A stretch of DNA of 64,000 nt from Pseudomonas frederiksbergensis (GTDB taxonomy: Bacteria > Pseudomonadota > Gammaproteobacteria > Pseudomonadales > Pseudomonadaceae). The translations under genes were made by a program, and so were the position numbers. Of the stretch, positions 35,968 through 45,901 are shown piece by piece (positions within the stretch are counted from its first letter, which is position 1; every line of letters starts with the position of its first letter). Location: positions 191,283 through 255,282 of the forward strand of contig NZ_JAAUOE010000001.1 of the NCBI RefSeq assembly GCF_017114915.1, in the 5' to 3' direction. The notes below the pieces were generated by a model, which was given only the letters and a program-made list of their open reading frames with translations, had not been told where the DNA came from and did no database searches.

Positions 35968-36585
35968 ATGTCCGAAGTAAATCTGTCCACCGACGAAACC
36001 CGCGTCAGCTACGGCATTGGCCGTCAGCTGGGCGACCAGCTGCGTGATAACCCGCCACCGGGCGTGAGCCTGGACGCGATCCTGGCGGGTCTGACCGACG
36101 CATTCGCCGGCAAGCCAAGCCGTGTGGGCCAGGAAGAAATGTCCGCCAGCTTCAAAGTGATCCGCGAAATCATGCAAGCCGAAGCCGCTGCCAAAGCTGA
36201 AGCCGCTGCTGGCGAAGGTCTGGCGTTCCTGGCTGAAAACGCCAAGCGCGAAGGCATCACCACCCTGGCCTCCGGCCTGCAGTTCGAAGTGCTGACCCAA
36301 GGTGAAGGCGCCAAGCCGACCCGTGAAGATCAGGTGCGCACTCACTACCACGGCACGCTGATCGACGGCACTGTGTTCGACAGCTCCTACGAGCGCGGTC
36401 AGCCGGCAGAATTCCCGGTGGGTGGCGTTATCGCTGGCTGGACCGAAGCCCTGCAACTGATGAACGCCGGCAGCAAATGGCGTCTGTACGTGCCGAGCGA
36501 ACTGGCTTATGGCGCTCAAGGCGTTGGCAGCATTCCACCGCATAGCGTACTGGTATTCGACGTCGAACTGCTCGACGTTCTGTAA
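35968..36585 (+). CDS. fklB: FKBP-type peptidyl-prolyl cis-trans isomerase
   Basis: A 205-residue FKBP22-type isomerase that catalyses proline isomerisation and acts as a folding helper. The N-terminal dimerisation domain (about 1-90, SYGIGRQLGDQLRDN) is followed by an Ala/Glu-rich helix. The C-terminal FKBP domain has VRTHYHGTLIDGTVFDSSYERG, FPVGGVIAGWTEALQLM and WRLYVPSELAYGAQGVG. The start at 35968 follows GGAG by eight bases; the frame opens 25 codons earlier without homology. No signal peptide is seen, so it is cytoplasmic. Confidence 0.9.
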   Translation: MSEVNLSTDETRVSYGIGRQLGDQLRDNPPPGVSLDAILAGLTDAFAGKPSRVGQEEMSASFKVIREIMQAEAAAKAEAAAGEGLAFLAENAKREGITTLASGLQFEVLTQGEGAKPTREDQVRTHYHGTLIDGTVFDSSYERGQPAEFPVGGVIAGWTEALQLMNAGSKWRLYVPSELAYGAQGVGSIPPHSVLVFDVELLDVL

Positions 36586-36596
36586 TCCGGACTACC

Positions 36597-36684
36597 TGCA
36601 GGAGCCGGCTTGCTGGCGAATTGCATCCATACGGTTTCAAATATGTACCGCGTGGTTCGCATCGCTGGCAAGCCAGCTCCTACA
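36597..36684. repeat. REPIN variant
   Basis: TGCAGGAGCCGGCTTGCTGG is mirrored by CTGGCAAGCCAGCTCCTACA, with about 50 nt between the arms. It lies after fklB. Confidence 0.82.
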
Positions 36685-36698
36685 GGGTTTTGTGTTTC

Positions 36699-36956
36699 TC
36701 ATACTTCGATCTTGTTGTGCAGCTCATTCGTCGGGCGCAACGCCCGGGCATAGCAGAACAGAAACAGATTGCGCACCAGTTCCTTGAGTACCACCGGTTC
36801 GCTGGAACTCAGGCCGTTGACGTCCAGATCACCCTGATCCTGCAGCTCGTTCAAGGCCTCTTCTTCAAGTACCGCACAGACTTCCCCGGTCTCCCGATGC
36901 AGGATTCTGAGGTAAGGGTGTGGGCGGTCCAGCCAGGCATCGATCAAATAAGTCAT
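36699..36956 (-). CDS. Hypothetical conserved Pseudomonas protein, 85 aa
   Basis: The protein reads MTYLIDAWLDRPHPYLRILHR, then ETGEVCAVLEEEALNELQDQGDL, and ends in a helical SEPVVLKELVRNLFLFCYARAL region. No signal peptide or membrane helix is visible. The start at 36956 has GGAG nine bases upstream; the frame extends five codons further. I recognise the general type as a conserved small protein but not its function. It stands alone between a REPIN and the yjdM region. Confidence 0.68.
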   Translation of the reverse strand: MTYLIDAWLDRPHPYLRILHRETGEVCAVLEEEALNELQDQGDLDVNGLSSSEPVVLKELVRNLFLFCYARALRPTNELHNKIEV

Positions 36957-37151
36957 GAGTCTCATCTCCATTGATAAGTTTCAATGAGAATAATTCCTAT
37001 TCGTCAAATAGCAAGGGCCTATTGGTGGTTTGTGTTTTTTCTGTCGAGGGATTGCTGGAGGTCAAAACGACTGGCGTTTAGCGAATGCTGGGTGATGCGA
37101 GGGAGGGCGAAGCACCATCCCACGCCAGGCGCGGGATGGAATACAGCAGGC

Positions 37152-37493
37152 TCAGACTTTTCTGACGAACTCGGATTTGAGCTTCATCGGGCCGATACCG
37201 TCGATCTTGCAGTCGATGTCGTGATCGCCATCGCACAGACGGATGTTCTTGACCTTGGTGCCGACCTTGACCACCAGCGACGTGCCTTTGACCTTGAGGT
37301 CCTTGATCACGGTGATGGTATCGCCGTCCTGCAGGACGTTACCGACCGAGTCCTTTTTCACGGTGTCGTCGGACGCCACTTCGGCTTCGCCGTTGGCGGA
37401 CCACTCATGGGCGCACTCCGGGCAGATCAGCTGTGCGCCGTCTTCGTAGGTGTATTCGGAATTGCATTTTGGGCAGGGTGGCAACGTGCTCAC
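37152..37493 (-). CDS. yjdM: Zinc-ribbon protein YjdM (PhnA)
   Basis: A 113-residue cytoplasmic protein with a zinc ribbon at the N-terminus (CPKCN...CPECAHEW) and a C-terminal PhnA domain, including [19 protein letters not shown]. It was originally called PhnA, but it is not the phosphonoacetate hydrolase; its role is unclear. Length and motifs are canonical. It is monocistronic and upstream of the ispB-side REPIN. Confidence 0.92.
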   Translation of the reverse strand: MSTLPPCPKCNSEYTYEDGAQLICPECAHEWSANGEAEVASDDTVKKDSVGNVLQDGDTITVIKDLKVKGTSLVVKVGTKVKNIRLCDGDHDIDCKIDGIGPMKLKSEFVRKV

Positions 37494-37570
37494 TAAAGCT
37501 CCTCGGATTCAGGATGGCTAAAAAGCGCACATTATATAGGGATTTCTGCGGGGCGGGGCGACACATGATT

Positions 37571-37660
37571 TGTAGGAGCGGGCTTGCCCGCGAATGCGGT
37601 GTGTCAGTCACATTAATGTCGACTGGTAGATCGCATTCGCGGGCAAGCCCGCTCCTACAG
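37571..37660. repeat. REPIN
   Basis: TGTAGGAGCGGGCTTGCCCG and CGGGCAAGCCCGCTCCTACA, each extended by the CGAATGCG/CGCATTCG pair, enclose a short spacer. It lies between yjdM and the ispB stop. Confidence 0.92.
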
Positions 37661-37670
37661 AGGGTGCGGA

Positions 37671-38639
37671 TCAGTGCGTACGGGCGACTGCAAACTCGCT
37701 CAACTCCACCAGCGCATCGCGGTATTCGCTGGCGGGCAGGGCGTCGAGGCACTTGATCGCACGGGCCACGTAGTCGCGGGCCAGTTGCGCGGTGTAATCC
37801 AGCGAGCCGGAAGCTTCGACGGCTTCGCGAATGCTTTCCAGATCTTCGATGCCACCTTTCTGGATCGCCTGACGAACCAGTGCGGCCTGCTCCGGAGTGC
37901 CTTCGCGCATGGTGTAGATCAGCGGCAGCGTCGGTTTGCCCTCGGCCAGATCGTCACCGACGTTCTTGCCCAGGGTCTCGGCGTCGCCACGGTAGTCCAG
38001 CAGGTCATCGACCAGTTGGAACGCCACCCCCAGGTGATCGCCGAAGGTGCGCAGCGCTTCGCTCTGTTCCAGCGAGGCACCGGCCAGGGCCGCGGCACTG
38101 TGGGTCGAAGCCTCGAAGAGCATCGCGGTTTTGCCGCGGATGACTTCCATGTAGGTTTCTTCGGTGGTGCTGGCGTCGCGGACCTTCGACAACTGCAACA
38201 CTTCGCCTTCAGCGATGATGCGCGTGGCTTGGGAAAGGATCTTCATTACCGGCATGGAGCCCAGTTCGACCATCATTTCGAAAGAACGCGAATACAGGAA
38301 ATCGCCTACCAGCACGCTCGGCGCGTTGCCCCACATGGCATTGGCGGTCGAACGGCCACGGCGCATGCCGGACATGTCGACGACGTCGTCGTGCAGCAGG
38401 GTGGCGGTGTGCAAGAACTCGATGGTCGCAGCCAGCAGACGCAGGTCATCGCCTTCACGACCCAGTGCCTTGCCGCACAGCAGCACGAGCAAAGGACGCA
38501 GGCGTTTACCGCCAGCCGAGGTAATGTAGTCGCCGATTTTCGATACCAGCGGCACTCGGGAAGTCAGCTGTTTCTTGATGATGCCGTCGACGGCGCTAAA
38601 ATCGTCCGCCACCGCGCGGTAGAAAGCTTGGGGTTGCAT
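37671..38639 (-). CDS. ispB: Polyprenyl (octaprenyl) diphosphate synthase
   Basis: A 322-residue trans-prenyltransferase that lengthens farnesyl diphosphate to the side chain of ubiquinone. The first aspartate-rich motif is DDVVD (84-88), followed by GMRRG, and the second is DDLLD (211-215). The residues before the first motif are small (T-A-T-L-L-H), which is consistent with long-chain products. It is divergent from rplU, as in other gammaproteobacteria. Chain length (C40 or C45) cannot be set from sequence alone. Confidence 0.93.
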   Translation of the reverse strand: MQPQAFYRAVADDFSAVDGIIKKQLTSRVPLVSKIGDYITSAGGKRLRPLLVLLCGKALGREGDDLRLLAATIEFLHTATLLHDDVVDMSGMRRGRSTANAMWGNAPSVLVGDFLYSRSFEMMVELGSMPVMKILSQATRIIAEGEVLQLSKVRDASTTEETYMEVIRGKTAMLFEASTHSAAALAGASLEQSEALRTFGDHLGVAFQLVDDLLDYRGDAETLGKNVGDDLAEGKPTLPLIYTMREGTPEQAALVRQAIQKGGIEDLESIREAVEASGSLDYTAQLARDYVARAIKCLDALPASEYRDALVELSEFAVARTH

Positions 38640-38718
38640 CAGCGACAGTTGCTCCAGAAGGGTTGCGCGGCATGCTAGGACCCGCGTCCGGGCCTGTCAA
38701 GGCGCGATGGGTGGCCTA

Positions 38719-38747
38719 TTGCAAGGCGCTCGTGCCTTGCGTACAAT
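38719..38747 (+). promoter_or_regulatory. Sigma-70 promoter of rplU-rpmA
   Basis: TTGCAA (38719-38724) and TACAAT (38742-38747) are spaced by exactly 17 nt, about 130 nt upstream of rplU. The leader is long enough to hold regulatory structure. Confidence 0.7.
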
Positions 38748-38879
38748 CGCGCACCCTGAACTTCCTGGGCAGCACCTGCCTTACGCAATTGCAAGCGGGC
38801 CTTCCAGCCTCATGCAGCCATGCCAGCCAATACCTCTTCTTATAAAGAGCTGGGTGAGCAGGATTATCGGAGAAATACC

Positions 38880-39194
38880 ATGTCTTATGCAGTAATCGTT
38901 ACTGGTGGCAAGCAGTACAAAGTCGCTCCAGGTGAATACCTGAAGATCGAAAAACTGGAAATCGCTACCGGCGAATCCGTAACTTTTGATCGCGTTCTGT
39001 TGGTTGCCAATGGCGACGACGTGAATATCGGCGCTCCAGTTGTTCCTGGCGCTACCGTTGTGGCTGAAGTGATCTCCCAAGGTCGTCACGATAAAGTCCG
39101 CATCATCAAGTTCCGTCGCCGTAAGCACCACATGAAGCGTATGGGCCACCGCCAGTGGTACACCGAGATCAAAATCACCGGTATTCAGGCTTAA
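38880..39194 (+). CDS. rplU: 50S ribosomal protein L21
   Basis: L21 (104 aa) binds 23S rRNA in the large subunit. The start [21 protein letters not shown] and the late [19 protein letters not shown] are canonical. The frame extends 20 codons upstream, but the ATG at 38880 is preceded by a GGAG-type site and gives the normal length. It is followed by rpmA after 35 nt. Confidence 0.98.
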   Translation: MSYAVIVTGGKQYKVAPGEYLKIEKLEIATGESVTFDRVLLVANGDDVNIGAPVVPGATVVAEVISQGRHDKVRIIKFRRRKHHMKRMGHRQWYTEIKITGIQA

Positions 39195-39229
39195 TTTCAG
39201 CCTAATTCCTCACTAGGAGAATTGAACTC

Positions 39230-39487
39230 ATGGCACACAAAAAAGCTGGTGGTAGTACCCGTAACGGTCGCGACTCAGAAGCCAAACGCCTTGGCGTGAA
39301 GATGTATGGCGGCCAGGTCATCAAGGCCGGCAACATCATCGTGCGTCAGCGCGGCACCCAATTCCACGCTGGCTACGGCGTTGGCATGGGTAAAGATCAC
39401 ACCCTCTTCGCGAAAATCGAAGGCGTGATCAAGTTTGAAGTAAAAGGCGCCTTCGGTCGTCGTTACGTGAGCGTCGTCGCAGCTTAA
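39230..39487 (+). CDS. rpmA: 50S ribosomal protein L27
   Basis: L27 (85 aa) reaches the peptidyl transferase centre through its N-terminal tail [19 protein letters not shown]. The conserved [15 protein letters not shown] follows. AGGAG lies before the ATG. The pair rplU-rpmA ends at a strong terminator before obgE. Confidence 0.98.
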
Positions 39488-39502
39488 TTGCGCGATCGCT
39501 GG

Positions 39503-39531
39503 AAAAGCCCTGTCTTGCGACGGGGCTTTTT
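39503..39531 (+). terminator. Terminator after rpmA
   Basis: An AAAAGCCC(TGTC) / (GAC)GGGGCTTTT stem with a TTGC loop ends in a T tract, 16 nt after the rpmA stop. Confidence 0.9.
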
Positions 39532-39568
39532 CGTTTGTGGGGTGAGTCTCTTGCAAAGCTGTTTGTGA

Positions 39569-40906
<1,338 letters not shown>

Positions 40907-40925
40907 TTCGTTGCGATAAACTTAA

Positions 40926-40950
40926 GCGCCGCTCACTGGAGCGGCGTTTT
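40926..40950 (+). terminator. Terminator after obgE
   Basis: A CGCCGCTC / GAGCGGCG stem with an ACTG loop and four T residues, 20 nt after the obgE stop. Confidence 0.85.
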
Positions 40951-41043
40951 AGTATCTGGAAATCGACTGTTGGTCACGAAGAACCACGAATAACGTCACG
41001 GGCAGTGCCAGGTCGCGCTGTCCTCAAGCTAAGGTTGAAGATG

Positions 41044-42162
41044 ATGCGGAGCAAGGTGACAGGTGCGCAGCGTTGGGTCGTAAAGATCGGCAGCGCTTTG
41101 CTGACGGCGGACGGCAAGGGCCTGGATCGCGCGGCAATGGGTGTCTGGGTCGAGCAGATGGTTGCCCTGCACGAAGCAGGTGTTGAGCTGGTGCTGGTGT
41201 CCTCCGGGGCGGTGGCGGCGGGCATGAGCCGTCTGGGCTGGACCTCGCGACCCAGTGCCATGCATGAGTTGCAGGCGGCTGCCGCTATCGGTCAGATGGG
41301 GTTGGTGCAGGCTTGGGAGTCGAGCTTCGCCGAGCATGGTCGGCATACCGCACAGATTCTCCTGACCCACGACGATTTGTCCGACCGCAAGCGCTACCTG
41401 AATGCTCGCAGTACCCTGCGTGCGCTGGTCGAGCTCAAGGTCATCCCGGTGATCAATGAAAATGACACGGTGGTCACTGACGAAATCCGTTTTGGCGACA
41501 ACGACACATTGGCGGCGTTGGTGGCGAACCTGGTCGAAGCCGATTTGCTGGTGATCCTCACCGATCGCGACGGCATGTTCGATGCCGATCCGCGCAACAA
41601 TCCCGATGCCAAGCTGATTTACGAGGCGCGCGCCGATGATCCGGCGCTGGATGCAGTGGCTGGCGGCACCGGCGGTGCGCTGGGGCGCGGAGGTATGCAG
41701 ACTAAATTGCGTGCCGCGCGTCTGGCGGCGCGTTCCGGGGCGCACACCATTATCGTTGGTGGGCGCATTGAGCGAGTGCTGGATCGCCTCAAGGCCGGCG
41801 AGCGCATCGGTACCTTGCTGTCGCCTGAGCGCGGCATGTTGGCGGCGCGCAAGCAGTGGCTGGCCGGGCACCTGCAGACCCGCGGCACGCTGGTGCTGGA
41901 TGCGGGGGCGGTGACGGCGTTGTCCCAGGGCAACAAGAGTTTGCTGCCGGTGGGTGTGAAGTTGGTCCAGGGCAGTTTCCGTCGTGGCGAAATGGTGGTT
42001 TGCGTGGCACCGGACGGTCGTGAAATTGCCCGTGGCCTGGCCAACTACAGCGCCCTGGAAGCACAAAAAATCATCGGTCAGTCGTCTGAGGCGATTGTCG
42101 GTTTGTTGGGGTACATGGCGGAGCCGGAGCTGGTTCACCGCGATAACCTGATTCTGGTCTGA
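41044..42162 (+). CDS. proB: Glutamate 5-kinase
   Basis: A 372-residue enzyme that phosphorylates glutamate, the first step of proline synthesis. It has an amino-acid kinase domain ([43 protein letters not shown]) and a C-terminal PUA domain (about 280-365, [23 protein letters not shown]). The family is normally feedback inhibited by proline. Two ATG codons are adjacent at 41041 and 41044; I chose the second because it matches P. aeruginosa ProB, with AAGG upstream. creA follows after 12 nt. Confidence 0.96.
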   Translation: MRSKVTGAQRWVVKIGSALLTADGKGLDRAAMGVWVEQMVALHEAGVELVLVSSGAVAAGMSRLGWTSRPSAMHELQAAAAIGQMGLVQAWESSFAEHGRHTAQILLTHDDLSDRKRYLNARSTLRALVELKVIPVINENDTVVTDEIRFGDNDTLAALVANLVEADLLVILTDRDGMFDADPRNNPDAKLIYEARADDPALDAVAGGTGGALGRGGMQTKLRAARLAARSGAHTIIVGGRIERVLDRLKAGERIGTLLSPERGMLAARKQWLAGHLQTRGTLVLDAGAVTALSQGNKSLLPVGVKLVQGSFRRGEMVVCVAPDGREIARGLANYSALEAQKIIGQSSEAIVGLLGYMAEPELVHRDNLILV

Positions 42163-42174
42163 AGGAATACCTGA

Positions 42175-42639
42175 ATGCGTGTGGCAAAAGGATTATTGGG
42201 CTTGTTGTTGGCGATGCCGCTGCTGGCCTCGGCCGAGGAGATCGGCCAGGTGTCGACGGTATTCAAATTCGTCGGCCCGAACGACCGTATTGTTGTCGAA
42301 GCGTTTGATGATCCGAAGGTGGATGGCGTGACCTGCTACTTGTCGCGCGCCAAGACGGGCGGTGTGAAGGGTGGTCTGGGGTTGGCTGAAGATCGCGCTG
42401 AAGCGTCTATTGCGTGTCGTCAGGTCGGGCCGATCAACTTCAAGGGTGAGCTCAAGGATGGCGAAGAAGTGTTCAAGGAGCGCACTTCGCTGGTGTTCAA
42501 GACCATGCAAGTGGTGCGATTCCTCGACAAGAAGCGCAATACGCTGGTGTATCTGGTCTATAGCGATCGTTTGATCGAGGGCAGTCCGCAGAATGCGGTG
42601 ACGGCGATTCCGATTCTGCCGTGGGCTCACGCTCAGTAA
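42175..42639 (+). CDS. creA: CreA family protein
   Basis: A 154-residue exported protein of the CreA family, with a signal peptide ([20 protein letters not shown]). The conserved body reads [20 protein letters not shown], then [21 protein letters not shown] and [25 protein letters not shown]. Its molecular role is unknown. It is probably co-transcribed with proB. Confidence 0.93.
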   Translation: MRVAKGLLGLLLAMPLLASAEEIGQVSTVFKFVGPNDRIVVEAFDDPKVDGVTCYLSRAKTGGVKGGLGLAEDRAEASIACRQVGPINFKGELKDGEEVFKERTSLVFKTMQVVRFLDKKRNTLVYLVYSDRLIEGSPQNAVTAIPILPWAHAQ

Positions 42640-42647
42640 GCTAGCGA

Positions 42648-42681
42648 AATGTGGGGGCAGGCCTGCTCCCACATTTTTTTT
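42648..42681 (+). terminator. Repeat-derived hairpin terminator after creA
   Basis: AATGTGGGGGCAGG and CCTGCTCCCACATT form a nearly perfect 14-bp stem with almost no loop, followed by T residues. The same arm sequence is known as an interspersed repeat in fluorescent pseudomonads, so a repeat appears to serve as terminator here. Confidence 0.8.
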
Positions 42682-42709
42682 GCGGGGTATTTGGTAAATC
42701 GCAGGCAAT

Positions 42710-42737
42710 AAAAAACCGACCCTGAGGTCGGTTTTTT
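42710..42737. terminator. Terminator of rpsT
   Basis: AAAAAACCGACC / GGTCGGTTTTTT with a CTGA loop lies 14 nt beyond the rpsT stop. It has A and T tracts on both sides and can serve both directions. Confidence 0.92.
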
Positions 42738-42751
42738 AACGAGCGCGTCGC

Positions 42752-43030
42752 TTAGGCAGCAGCGGCAACGTTCAGGGCCTTGACGTGGCCATTCAGGCGG
42801 CTCTTATGGCGAGCGGCTTTGTTCTTGTGGATGATGCCTTTATCGGCCATGCGGTCGATAACTGGCACAGCCAGAACGTAAGCAGCTTGAGCTTTTTCAG
42901 CGTCTTTTGCGTCGATGGCTTTAACTACATTCTTGATGTAGGTACGAACCATGGAACGCAGGCTGGCGTTGTGGCTGCGACGCTTCTCAGCCTGTTTTGC
43001 ACGTTTTTTGGCGGAAGGTGAGTTGGCCAC
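42752..43030 (-). CDS. rpsT: 30S ribosomal protein S20
   Basis: S20 (92 aa) binds 16S rRNA as an early assembly protein. It is all-helical and very basic, starting [20 protein letters not shown] and including [23 protein letters not shown] precedes the ATG on the minus strand. It is divergent from murJ. Confidence 0.98.
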   Translation of the reverse strand: MANSPSAKKRAKQAEKRRSHNASLRSMVRTYIKNVVKAIDAKDAEKAQAAYVLAVPVIDRMADKGIIHKNKAARHKSRLNGHVKALNVAAAA

Positions 43031-43083
43031 CGTCGAGCTCCTCGAAAGACTTTTTAGGAAATAGCAAACAAAATAGGCCGCGA

Positions 43084-43112
43084 ATCATGCCGATGAGTTG
43101 ATGTCTTGTCAA
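43084..43112 (-). promoter_or_regulatory. Sigma-70 promoter of rpsT
   Basis: On the minus strand TTGACA (43112-43107) and CATGAT (43089-43084) are 17 nt apart. The -35 is a perfect consensus, and the pair lies about 55 nt upstream of rpsT. Confidence 0.78.
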
Positions 43113-43282
43113 GGGCGGTTGAAACGATCCGCTAAGTGGCAGGTATGGAACGTCGGGATATTTATTTCCGGCGTGCGACCTGTAAACTCGCGAGCTTTGG
43201 CTCTGTGCTGTTGCGGCGCGGAGTATCGCATAAGTGGGCGCATTGTTCGCCTGCTGTTTATCGACAGGCACAAACTCTTTCA

Positions 43283-44821
43283 ATGAATCTGCTCAAATCG
43301 TTGGCCGCTGTCAGCTCTATCACGATGCTTTCCCGGGTGTTGGGGTTTGTTCGTGACACCCTTGTCGCCCGTGCATTTGGCGCGGGAATGGCGACCGACG
43401 CCTTCTTTATCGCCTTCAAACTGCCCAATCTGTTGCGGCGTATCTTCGCCGAAGGGGCATTTTCCCAAGCCTTCGTGCCCATTCTTGCCGAATACAAAAG
43501 CCAGCAGGGCGAGGAGGCGACGCGAACTTTCATTGCCTACGTCTCAGGGTTGCTGACGCTGGTGCTGGCGCTGGTTACCGCGTTGGGCATACTCGCCGCG
43601 CCCTGGGTCATCTGGGCCACGGCACCAGGTTTTACCAGTACCCCGGAAAAATTCCAGCTGACCGCCGACCTGCTGCGGGTCACGTTCCCTTATATATTGC
43701 TGATCTCCCTGTCCTCATTGGCCGGAGCGATCCTCAACACCTGGAACCGTTTCTCGGTGCCGGCCTTCGTACCGACCCTGCTCAATGTCAGCATGATCAT
43801 CTTTGCGGTGTTCCTGACGCCGTACTTCGATCCGCCGGTGATGGCGCTGGGCTGGGCCGTTCTGGTGGGTGGCCTGGCGCAGCTGCTGTTTCAGCTACCG
43901 CACCTGAAAAAAATCGGCATGCTGGTACTGCCACGGCTGAACCTGCGCGATAGCGGTGTCTGGCGGGTCATGAAGCAGATGCTGCCCGCGATCATTGGCG
44001 TTTCGGTGAGCCAGATTTCGTTGATCATCAACACCATCTTTGCCTCGTTTCTGGTGGCCGGGTCCGTGTCCTGGATGTATTACGCCGACCGCCTGATGGA
44101 ATTGCCCTCCGGTGTGCTGGGCGTGGCACTGGGCACGATTCTGCTGCCGACCCTGGCCAAGACCTACGCCAGTCAGGATCGCCACGAATACTCGCGAATC
44201 CTCGATTGGGGGCTGCGCCTGTGCTTCATGCTGGTGTTGCCATGCGCCCTGGCGCTGGGGATTCTGGCTGAGCCGTTGACGGCTTCGCTGTTCCAATACG
44301 GTCAGTTCAGCGCTTTCGATGCGGCCATGACCCAGCGTGCGCTAATCGCTTATTCCGTCGGCTTGCTGGGGATTATCGTGATCAAAGTGCTGGCGCCGGG
44401 CTTTTATGCGCAACAAAACATCCGGACCCCGGTAAAAATCGCGATTTTCACCCTGATCGTCACTCAGTTGTTCAACCTGGCGCTGATCGGTCCGCTGGCG
44501 CACGCCGGCCTGGCCTTGGCCATCAGTGCGGGTGCTTGCATCAATGCCGGGCTGCTGTTCTATCAACTGCGCAAGCAGCAGATGTATCAACCGCAGCCGG
44601 GCTGGGCGAAGTTCGGGTTCAAACTGCTGGTGGCGGTAGCGGTGATGTCCGCGGTATTGCTGGGTGCGATGCATTTTATGCCGGCCTGGGGGCAGGGCCA
44701 TATGCTTGAGCGTCTGCTGCGTCTGGGCGCATTGGTGGTCGCCGGCGTGGTGGCGTATTTCGGCATGTTGCTGTTGATGGGCTTCCGTTTGCGCGACTTC
44801 AATCGCAAGGCCTTGAGCTGA
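43283..44821 (+). CDS. murJ: Lipid II flippase MurJ
   Basis: A 512-residue MVF/MOP-family flippase that moves the peptidoglycan precursor lipid II across the inner membrane. About 14 transmembrane segments are visible. The N-terminus [25 protein letters not shown] and the motif [25 protein letters not shown] are canonical. The start is set at 43283, since the 49 upstream codons in frame are unlike MurJ. The gene ends before ribF with a gap that carries its own -10 element. Confidence 0.96.
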   Translation: MNLLKSLAAVSSITMLSRVLGFVRDTLVARAFGAGMATDAFFIAFKLPNLLRRIFAEGAFSQAFVPILAEYKSQQGEEATRTFIAYVSGLLTLVLALVTALGILAAPWVIWATAPGFTSTPEKFQLTADLLRVTFPYILLISLSSLAGAILNTWNRFSVPAFVPTLLNVSMIIFAVFLTPYFDPPVMALGWAVLVGGLAQLLFQLPHLKKIGMLVLPRLNLRDSGVWRVMKQMLPAIIGVSVSQISLIINTIFASFLVAGSVSWMYYADRLMELPSGVLGVALGTILLPTLAKTYASQDRHEYSRILDWGLRLCFMLVLPCALALGILAEPLTASLFQYGQFSAFDAAMTQRALIAYSVGLLGIIVIKVLAPGFYAQQNIRTPVKIAIFTLIVTQLFNLALIGPLAHAGLALAISAGACINAGLLFYQLRKQQMYQPQPGWAKFGFKLLVAVAVMSAVLLGAMHFMPAWGQGHMLERLLRLGALVVAGVVAYFGMLLLMGFRLRDFNRKALS

Positions 44822-44916
44822 GGCTTTTGTCTCGATAAGCACGGGCGAGCGGGCAGTTTTGTCGGCTCGATCACTTTGGGTTACGGTGTTGCCTGTCGTC
44901 GGCCGCCGGGTGTGGT

Positions 44917-44922
44917 TATAAT
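44917..44922 (+). promoter_or_regulatory. Likely -10 element of the ribF operon
   Basis: A perfect TATAAT lies 28 nt upstream of the ribF start. The -35 region is poor (TGTCGT at 17 nt spacing), so strength may depend on other contacts. Confidence 0.5.
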
Positions 44923-44950
44923 CGACCACTTTATGAGCAAGAAGCGCGTT

Positions 44951-45901
44951 ATGCAGCTGGTCCGAGGCCTCCACAACCTGCGCCCCCAGCATCGGGGCTG
45001 TGTCGCCACTATTGGCAACTTTGACGGTGTTCACCGTGGTCACCAGGCTATCCTGGCCCGGCTGCGTGAGCGTGCGCTCGAGTTGGGCGTGCCCTGCTGC
45101 GTGGTGATTTTCGAGCCGCAGCCGCGAGAATTTTTCGCCCCGGACACCGCCCCGGCCCGTCTGGCTCGCCTGCGGGACAAGCTGCAGCTGCTGGCTAAAG
45201 AAGGTGTCGACCGGGTGCTGTGCCTGGCTTTCAATCAGCGGCTGAGCAAACTCAGCGCCAGAGCTTTCGTCGATACCATCTTGGTGGATGGCCTCGGCGT
45301 GCAGCATCTGGAGGTCGGTGACGATTTCCGTTTCGGCTGTGACCGGCTAGGGGATTTCGATTTCCTGCAACAGGCCGGCGTCCTTCAGGGGTTTACCGTC
45401 GAAGCGGCGCGGACCGTCGAGCTGGACGGCATTCGTGTCAGCAGCACTCAGGTGCGTAATGCCCTGGCCGCTGCCGATTTTGCCCTGGCCGAGCGGTTGC
45501 TTGGTCGTCCGTTCCGGATTGTCGGGCGGGTCCTGCACGGCCAGAAGCTGGGGCGCCAGTTGGGTACGCCCACGGCCAATGTGCAGCTCAAGCGTCGTCG
45601 TGTGCCGCTGAGCGGGGTTTACCTGGTCAGCGTCAACATCGACGGCAAGACCTGGCCAGGCGTCGCCAATATCGGCGTGCGGCCAACGGTCGAAGGGGAT
45701 GGCAAAGCCCACCTCGAAGTGCATCTTTTAGATTTTGCCGGCGATCTGTATGACCGGCGTTTGACGGTGGTTTTCCACCACAAGCTGCGTGAAGAGCAGC
45801 GTTTCGCCTCTCTGGAGGCGCTTAAGACGGCGATCAATGCGGATATCGCCGCCGCCCGTGCCCTGTCGCACCTAGCGCCAATCGCTAATGAAGAGCCTTA
45901 A
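44951..45901 (+). CDS. ribF: Bifunctional riboflavin kinase/FAD synthetase
   Basis: A 316-residue enzyme that phosphorylates riboflavin to FMN and adenylates FMN to FAD. The N-terminal adenylyltransferase has GNFDGVHRGHQ near residue 20 (GxFDGxHxGH). The C-terminal kinase domain has GTPTANVQLKRRRVPLSGVY and the PTVEGDGKAHLEVHLLDF region. The start MQLVRGLHNLRP follows the family; another ATG lies 18 nt upstream. Its TAA is directly followed by the ileS ATG. Confidence 0.96.
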   Translation: MQLVRGLHNLRPQHRGCVATIGNFDGVHRGHQAILARLRERALELGVPCCVVIFEPQPREFFAPDTAPARLARLRDKLQLLAKEGVDRVLCLAFNQRLSKLSARAFVDTILVDGLGVQHLEVGDDFRFGCDRLGDFDFLQQAGVLQGFTVEAARTVELDGIRVSSTQVRNALAAADFALAERLLGRPFRIVGRVLHGQKLGRQLGTPTANVQLKRRRVPLSGVYLVSVNIDGKTWPGVANIGVRPTVEGDGKAHLEVHLLDFAGDLYDRRLTVVFHHKLREEQRFASLEALKTAINADIAAARALSHLAPIANEEP

